Source: Porticoccaceae bacterium (GTDB lineage: Bacteria; Pseudomonadota; Gammaproteobacteria; Pseudomonadales; Porticoccaceae). From it: a stretch of DNA of 64,000 nt. Shown here piece by piece: positions 59,114 through 64,000 of the stretch (the first letter of the stretch is position 1; each line of letters starts with the position of its first letter). The stretch is taken from the NCBI GenBank assembly GCA_024644595.1, contig JAHEHL010000002.1, positions 289,774 through 353,773 of the forward strand, in the 5' to 3' direction. Under the pieces are notes generated by a model, which saw nothing but the letters and a program-made list of their open reading frames with translations, was not told the DNA's origin and made no database searches. Position numbers and translations under genes: made by a program.

Positions 59114-59213
59114 AATAAACTCCTGTACATCTGTTAATAGCGGTCAAAATCACGCCTATCGACCAGGTCGCGGTAACCGCTAGTGGTCCCCCGCATTACC
59201 TCAATGGACCAGA

Positions 59214-59855
59214 TCAGTTGAGTCCTGAAATATAGTTGGCCACCGCTTTAATTTCTTTATTGCTCAGGCGCTCTGCAACGCCCTGCATAATTTTCGCGTT
59301 GGCGCCGCTTGCGCGTTCGCCACTGCGGTATTTCAACAGCTGGCTTTCAATATAGTCAGCGTGCTGTCCACCTAGCGCCGGATAACCTGCAGGGCCATTG
59401 CCCGTGCCGGCAGGCGAATGACAACCGGTGCAGGATGGAACACCGGTTTTGAGATTGCCGCCGCGGTAAACATTTTCACCCAACTCCAGCACTTGAGAAG
59501 GTTCGCTGTAACCGATCAGAGTAATGTCCTGGGCACCGGCAATCTGACGTTGCTGACTATTGTAGTAAGCCGCCATATCGTGCAGATCCTGATCTGAAGA
59601 GGCGTCGAGCAGACCCGTCATTTCAACAATTGCGCGCTCACCGGACTGGATATTTTTCAACTGAGTGTAAAGATAGCTTTCACCCAGGCCAGCCAGCTTG
59701 GGAAATGATGCAACCATGCTGTTGCCATCACCACCATGACAGCCTGCGCAAACCGCTACCTTGGATTTTCCTGCCGCTGCATCACCGGATGCCAGAACCT
59801 GGTTAGCCGTAAATGCTGCTACCAGACAAATAATTGTTAAAAAGCTTTTTTTCAT
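59214..59855 (-). CDS. Cytochrome c4 (dihaem)
   Basis: Periplasmic dihaem electron carrier to terminal oxidases. 213 residues, signal peptide ~1-22 (cleavage near VLA-SG). Two haem motifs: CAGCH at ~36 and CTGCH at ~142; axial Met candidates follow in each half ([30 protein letters not shown]). Two similar halves show the internal duplication of c4. Divergent from engB. Confidence 0.94.
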   Translation of the reverse strand: MKKSFLTIICLVAAFTANQVLASGDAAAGKSKVAVCAGCHGGDGNSMVASFPKLAGLGESYLYTQLKNIQSGERAIVEMTGLLDASSDQDLHDMAAYYNSQQRQIAGAQDITLIGYSEPSQVLELGENVYRGGNLKTGVPSCTGCHSPAGTGNGPAGYPALGGQHADYIESQLLKYRSGERASGANAKIMQGVAERLSNKEIKAVANYISGLN

Positions 59856-59997
59856 GGTTAATCAACTCGTGCAATCCGCTAGAATGGGTTTCGTCGGTTC
59901 AGATGATGTCATCTGTCCCGTAGCCACGTCGGCTAAAGCGGGCGCATTATATACCAACATGCGCCAACTCTTACAGCGAGATAATGACCCTTTATTC

Positions 59998-60636
59998 ATG
60001 GATTCCCCTCATATTGATTATAAGCGCGTGACATTTCTCACCAGCGCACCCTCTCTGAAACAATGTCCTGACGATCTGGGCTGTGAAATTGCGTTTGCCG
60101 GACGTTCAAATGCTGGCAAATCGAGCGCCATTAATACGCTGACACGAACCAAAGGGCTGGCAAGAACAAGTAAAACCCCTGGCCGCACCCAGCTGATTAA
60201 CTTTTTTGAGCTGTCTAACGGTAAGCGCCTTGTCGATCTCCCCGGCTACGGCTATGCCAAAGTGCCTATCGCGATGAAGCGCGAATGGGACAAACATCTA
60301 GCCGAGTATCTGCAGATGAGACAGAGCCTTGCCGGCTTGGTTCTGCTTATGGATATTCGCCATCCACTGCAGGAGTTTGATCTGCAAATGCTCAACTGGG
60401 CAGCGCAAGCCGGTTTGCCCGTGCATATTTTGTTAACCAAATCAGACAAGCTCAAGCGCGGCCCTGCCCAGAGCGCTCTGCTTGGCGTCGAGCGCCATCT
60501 CCGCGATATGGATCCGGGTTGCACGCTGTTGAGCGCGCAGGTTTTTTCTTCGCTGAAAAAACAGGGGCTACCAGAACTCGAGTCGGTACTTGGGCATTGG
60601 ATGAGCGCAGACTTTGTCGAAACTGCCGGCGGATGA
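59998..60636 (+). CDS. engB: Ribosome-biogenesis GTPase EngB/YihA
   Basis: GTPase needed for large-subunit assembly. 212 residues from the ATG at 59998 ([20 protein letters not shown]), which aligns with E. coli YihA; an ATG at 59959 is possible and the frame runs on upstream. G1 [17 protein letters not shown], switch region [17 protein letters not shown]3 [14 protein letters not shown]4 LLTKSDKL. Convergent with polA across the sRNA locus. Confidence 0.95.
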   Translation: MDSPHIDYKRVTFLTSAPSLKQCPDDLGCEIAFAGRSNAGKSSAINTLTRTKGLARTSKTPGRTQLINFFELSNGKRLVDLPGYGYAKVPIAMKREWDKHLAEYLQMRQSLAGLVLLMDIRHPLQEFDLQMLNWAAQAGLPVHILLTKSDKLKRGPAQSALLGVERHLRDMDPGCTLLSAQVFSSLKKQGLPELESVLGHWMSADFVETAGG

Positions 60637-60659
60637 CAAAAGACTAAAAATCAACAGAC

Positions 60660-60690
60660 AAAAAAATCCCCGGTCCAATGTGGACCGGGG
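60660..60690 (-). terminator. Terminator of the predicted sRNA (and of polA read-through)
   Basis: CCCCGGTCCA (60690-60681), loop CAT, TGGACCGGGG (60677-60668), A, then T7 (60666-60660). The T-run is only on the minus strand, so it belongs to the sRNA/polA side rather than engB. Confidence 0.93.
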
Positions 60691-60765
60691 TTCTGCGTTG
60701 CCTTGCTTGGGAGTTTCAGCGTTGCAGTTGCTTAGTTTGGGGGAGAGTAAGCAATCATGTCTTGC
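60660..60765 (-). ncRNA. Predicted small RNA in the polA-engB intergenic region (Spot 42/ErsA position)
   Basis: Minus-strand transcript of about 105 bases. A hairpin TTGCTTA (60754-60748)/TAAGCAA (60734-60728) holds a 13-base loop CTCTCCCCCAAAC, a typical C-rich sRNA seed. A linker contains the near-repeat CAACGCTGAA/CAACGCAGAA. The RNA ends in the stem CCCCGGTCCA/TGGACCGGGG and a seven-T tail. Enteric Spot 42 (spf) and Pseudomonas ErsA are encoded at this same locus and orientation. Primary-sequence homology to either is not claimed. The exact 5' end is an estimate. Confidence 0.72.
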
Positions 60766-60771
60766 ACTTAG

Positions 60772-60820
60772 TAAGACAGGCTAAAACGAAATAGTTCACA
60801 AAATAATTAAAAAAAGTGAA
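60772..60820 (-). promoter_or_regulatory. Candidate promoter of the polA-engB sRNA
   Basis: GAACTA (60797-60792), 15 bases, TCTTA (60776-60772) resembles the sigma-E/AlgU pattern GAACTT-N16-TCTGA, one base short. A very A/T-rich stretch (60820-60801) just upstream could be an UP element. A sigma-70 reading (TTGTGA, 17 bases, TGTCTT) is weaker. Confidence 0.5.
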
Positions 60821-60889
60821 ATTTATGCTAATTGTTCCGACGAGGGCCTGGTATAGGCCGTTTCACGCGGCACCTCGCTTGAAAACTGC

Positions 60890-63670
60890 CTAATGTGCCT
60901 CATCCCAGTTATCGCCCACACCCACGTCGACAACTAGCGGCACCAATAACTCAGCCGCACCCTGCATACGCTCACAGAGACCCTGCTTGACGATCTCAAG
61001 TTCAGGCTCGGGCACTTCCAACACCAACTCATCGTGCACCTGCATAATGATTTTGCTATGCAGATCGCTCTCTTGAAGCCAATTGTGCACATTAATCATC
61101 GCCAACTTGATAATATCTGCCGCCGTTCCCTGCATCGGCGCATTGATTGCAGTGCGTTCGGCGGCCTGGCGGCGCATACCGTTTCTCGAATTAATTTCGG
61201 GCAGATACAGGCGGCGGCCAAAGAAGGTTTCGACGAACCCGTTTTCCGCAGCGCTGTAGCGAATATTGTTCATATAGTTCTGCACCCCAGGGTAGCGGGT
61301 GAAATATAGCTCTATATATTCCGCGGCTTGCTTGCGGCCAATACCTAGCTGCCGCGCTAACCCAAATGCCGACATGCCATAAATAAGACCAAAGTTAATC
61401 GCTTTTGCACTGCGCCGCTGTTCACTGGTGACGTCTGCGGTGGCTACAGAAAAGACTTCCGCTGCCGTCGCGCGGTGAATATCTTCGCCGGCACTAAAGG
61501 CCGCCAGAAGGCTTGGGTCCTCGGAGAGGTGGGCCATTATGCGCAGCTCAATTTGCGAGTAATCCGCTGCCACCAGCTTACTTCCGGGCGCTGCGATAAA
61601 GGCTTGGCGCACGCGACGCCCCTCTGCTGTGCGGACTGGGATGTTCTGCAAATTGGGGTCTGAGGATGACAGCCGCCCGGTGGCGGTTCCAGCCTGATGA
61701 TATGACGTATGAATGCGACCGGTAACCGAGTTAATCATGGTCGGCAGCTTGTCAGTGTAGGTAGATTTGAGTTTCGCCAGGCCACGGTGTTCAAGCAGTA
61801 CTTTTGGCAGCGGGTAATCCAGCGCCAACTCTTGCAGCACTTCTTCCTTGGTAGAAGGAGCACCTTTGGCGGTCTTCTTCAGTACCGGGATAGCCAACTT
61901 TTCAAACAGTATTTCTCCGAGCTGTTTCGGCGAAGCGAGGTTAAACTGCTGTCCTGCAAGCTCCCAGGCTTGGGTTTCCAGCTCGGCAAGTCGTTCTGAC
62001 AGCTCCTGACTTTGTTGAAATAATAATGTGTCATCAACCAAAGCGCCGGTGCGCTCAATGCACGAAAGAACGGGTATCAGCGGCATTTCAATAGCAGAAA
62101 AGACCTTACTCAAGGCCGGCTGCGCTGACACTTTTGGCCACAGCACCTGATGTAATCGAAAGGTGATATCAGCATCTTCAGCGGCATAGGGGGCGGCCTG
62201 TTCCAGTGGTATCTGGTTAAAGGTCAGCTGTCCCGCCCCTTTGCCTGCGATATCGGTAAATTTCACAGTCTCTTCATTGAGATAATTGAGCGCTAAGCTA
62301 TCCATATCATGACGCGAGGCCACCGAGTCAACAACATAGGATTCAAGCATGGTGTCAAAGGCAACGCCACGCAGGCTAATGCCATGCTGGGCCAGCACAC
62401 TCATGTCATATTTCAAGTTTTGACCGATTTTTTTATACGCCGGATCTTCCAGATAAGGGGTCAGTGCATCAAGCACATGCTCGCGGTCAAGCTGCTCTGG
62501 AGCGCCCAGATAATCGTGAGCAAAAGGAATGTAGGCGGCCTCTCCAGGCGTCACTGACAGGGAGATCCCCACCAATTTAGCACTCATATAGTCGAGGCTG
62601 GTGGTCTCGGTATCAACAGCGACCAGCTCGGCGGCTTTTATCTTGTCGATCCAGGTGTTTAGATCTGAATCGGTTAAAACAACATGATAATCTCGGCTGA
62701 TCTCGGGATGTGGCTCTGGGCTAACCTCAGCATTTGTGTCTGCTGCTGCAGCGGTGGTTGTTTTGTTGACGGCTGCAGAATCGCTTGATGTATCACCGGA
62801 CTGGACCTCTTCGATCCACGTTTTAAACTCCAGATCCTTGAACAGCGCCAGCAGTTCCGATTGATCTGGCTCGCCATTGCGTAATTCGCTGAGGTGGACG
62901 GACATTTCAACATCAGTTTTGATGGTTGCCAAAGTATACGAGAGATAGGCGAGCTCTTTATTTTCGGCAAGTTTGGTGGACATGGTCTTGGCTCCGCGAA
63001 ATTCGAGGCCGGCGACGTCGTCCAGACGGTCATAGATCGCGTCCAGTCCACCAATGCCCTGCAGCAGCCCCAGCGCAGTCTTCTCGCCCACACCTGGAAC
63101 TCCTGGAATATTGTCAGATTTATCACCTAGCAGCGCGAGATAGTCGATAATCAACTCCGGCGGGATACCGAATTTTTCAATCACCCCTGCCCTGTCGAGC
63201 GTTACGTTGTTCATGGTATTGATCAAGGTAATGTGTTCATTGACCAGCTGGGCGATGTCTTTGTCACCGGTAGAAATAATCACCGGCTGTTGAGCTGCTG
63301 TGGCTTGCACTGCCAGCGTACCAATCACATCATCGGCCTCGACGCCGTCAATAATCAGCATCGGCAAACCCATAGCCCGAATAATCAGGTGGATCGGTTC
63401 AATCTGAACGCGCAAATCATCCGGCATCGGTGGACGATTCGCTTTGTAGGCAGTGTAAATCTCGTCGCGGAAGGTTTTTCCCTTCGCATCAAAGACCACC
63501 ACAACCGTGCTCTCGGGATAGTCCTTCTGCAGCCGACGAATCATATTGATCACACCTTTTACGGCACCGGTCGGCTTGCCTTTGCTATTAGTCAGGGGTG
63601 GCAAGGCGTGGAAGGCACGGTAGAGATAAGATGAGCCATCGACCAGAATCAGCGGGGTATCTGTGTTCAT
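60890..63670 (-). CDS. polA: DNA polymerase I
   Basis: Repair and Okazaki-fragment polymerase. 926 residues: 5'-3' exonuclease (~1-290) with [20 protein letters not shown] and [12 protein letters not shown]; 3'-5' exonuclease (~325-520) with intact [13 protein letters not shown] and [14 protein letters not shown]; polymerase (~525-926) with [40 protein letters not shown] and [14 protein letters not shown]. All three activities look intact. Confidence 0.98.
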   Translation of the reverse strand: MNTDTPLILVDGSSYLYRAFHALPPLTNSKGKPTGAVKGVINMIRRLQKDYPESTVVVVFDAKGKTFRDEIYTAYKANRPPMPDDLRVQIEPIHLIIRAMGLPMLIIDGVEADDVIGTLAVQATAAQQPVIISTGDKDIAQLVNEHITLINTMNNVTLDRAGVIEKFGIPPELIIDYLALLGDKSDNIPGVPGVGEKTALGLLQGIGGLDAIYDRLDDVAGLEFRGAKTMSTKLAENKELAYLSYTLATIKTDVEMSVHLSELRNGEPDQSELLALFKDLEFKTWIEEVQSGDTSSDSAAVNKTTTAAAADTNAEVSPEPHPEISRDYHVVLTDSDLNTWIDKIKAAELVAVDTETTSLDYMSAKLVGISLSVTPGEAAYIPFAHDYLGAPEQLDREHVLDALTPYLEDPAYKKIGQNLKYDMSVLAQHGISLRGVAFDTMLESYVVDSVASRHDMDSLALNYLNEETVKFTDIAGKGAGQLTFNQIPLEQAAPYAAEDADITFRLHQVLWPKVSAQPALSKVFSAIEMPLIPVLSCIERTGALVDDTLLFQQSQELSERLAELETQAWELAGQQFNLASPKQLGEILFEKLAIPVLKKTAKGAPSTKEEVLQELALDYPLPKVLLEHRGLAKLKSTYTDKLPTMINSVTGRIHTSYHQAGTATGRLSSSDPNLQNIPVRTAEGRRVRQAFIAAPGSKLVAADYSQIELRIMAHLSEDPSLLAAFSAGEDIHRATAAEVFSVATADVTSEQRRSAKAINFGLIYGMSAFGLARQLGIGRKQAAEYIELYFTRYPGVQNYMNNIRYSAAENGFVETFFGRRLYLPEINSRNGMRRQAAERTAINAPMQGTAADIIKLAMINVHNWLQESDLHSKIIMQVHDELVLEVPEPELEIVKQGLCERMQGAAELLVPLVVDVGVGDNWDEAH

Positions 63671-63768
63671 ATTTTCAACAATTGTTAGCTGTCAGAGGGA
63701 GTTCGCAGGATACACGATTTAGTCAATCCTGTTGATAATTGATCACCTCAGCGAGAAATTGAAACGCC

Positions 63769-64000
63769 TTAAAAGCAGCTTTTGAAGCGCATCGTCAATG
63801 TCGTCATAAACTGTGTATAGCTTTCGGCAGAGAGGGGCTGGTCAATGCCCTGAATATCCACTTCGATTAATTTTAACGAAAGCTCATGCGCAATTGCTCG
63901 AGCGTCTCGGTCGGCATATTGTGGCTCAACAAAAACGCAACTAGCCCTGAGCGCAGTGGCGTCCTTACGCAGCTGGTAAAGGCTTTTGGCGCCCTGACTG
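63769..64000 (-). CDS. znuA: Zinc ABC transporter substrate-binding protein ZnuA, C-terminal end (cut by window end)
   Basis: Partial gene, ~77 residues, stop at 63769. It reads SQGAKSLYQLRKDATALRAS, CVFVEPQYADRDARAIAHEL and ends FMTTLTMRFKSCF. Cys in ASCVFVEPQ and the near-terminal SCF correspond to the disulfide pair of ZnuA. ZnuA delivers periplasmic zinc to the ZnuBC transporter. A znuA gene near polA/engB also occurs in Pseudomonas. Confidence 0.9.
   Translation of the reverse strand, partial: SQGAKSLYQLRKDATALRASCVFVEPQYADRDARAIAHELSLKLIEVDIQGIDQPLSAESYTQFMTTLTMRFKSCF

Overview
The window is a core chromosomal segment of a gammaproteobacterium. Most blocks match the gene order known from Pseudomonas and its marine relatives: rppH-ptsP, lgt-thyA-folA, coaBC-algC-argB-slmA...pyrE-rph, yicC, gmk-rpoZ-spoT-ridA, oxyR-recG, metK-ahcY-metF-rsmE, tkt-epd-pgk-fba, polA/engB/cytochrome c4/dsbA, and znuA. 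A TonB2/TtpC energy-transduction operon, FabY and an S1/P1-type nuclease suggest a marine, Cellvibrionales-like lineage; that placement is inference, because no rRNA gene is present.

Layout. 1-1070: 3' part of ilvD and a bidirectional terminator. 1113-6226 (minus): TonB2 operon, DUF3450-ttpC-exbB-exbD-tonB-TPR, behind a promoter overlapped by a perfect dyad. 6429-8722 (minus): lgt-thyA-folA. 8824-16576: NRDE protein, ptsP and rppH, a HAD phosphatase, gcvH, a DUF481 outer-membrane protein, srkA, arfB and a DUF1653 gene. 16536-19118 (minus): FAH hydrolase, a small membrane protein and a D-2-hydroxyglutarate dehydrogenase-like flavoprotein. 19119-19626 is a long structured leader of a cold-shock gene. 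20010-21284: rpmG, rpmB, radC. 21365-25542 (plus): coaBC-algC-argB-slmA, with no dut at the place where relatives carry it.

25543-26127 is the only clearly foreign-looking spot: the 3' half of a tRNA-Arg(ACG), its terminator, and a frameshifted 3' fragment of a VapC toxin gene. 26128-39144: pyrE, rph, yicC, a secreted nuclease, gmk, rpoZ, spoT, ridA, an epimerase, oxyR, recG, and a DUF47/Pit phosphate-transport pair. 39182-40914 (minus): five small genes. 41137-46479 (minus): tkt-epd-pgk-fba, a central-carbon operon that also supplies erythrose-4-phosphate oxidation for vitamin B6. 46709-52012 (plus): an ArsR-methyltransferase fusion regulator followed by the SAM-cycle genes metK, ahcY, metF, then rsmE. 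52023-58275: a secreted serine protease, fabY, a GlxA-type AraC regulator, and an unusual serA/serC pair. 58472-64000: dsbA, cytochrome c4, engB, polA and the 3' end of znuA.

The most interesting non-coding signal is a probable small RNA on the minus strand between polA and engB (60660-60765), the locus of Spot 42 in enterics and ErsA in Pseudomonas. It has an envelope-stress-like promoter, a hairpin presenting a CUCUCCCCC loop, and a strong intrinsic terminator. ErsA is known to repress algC, and algC is also in this window. No insertion sequence, CRISPR array, intact tRNA or rRNA gene was found.
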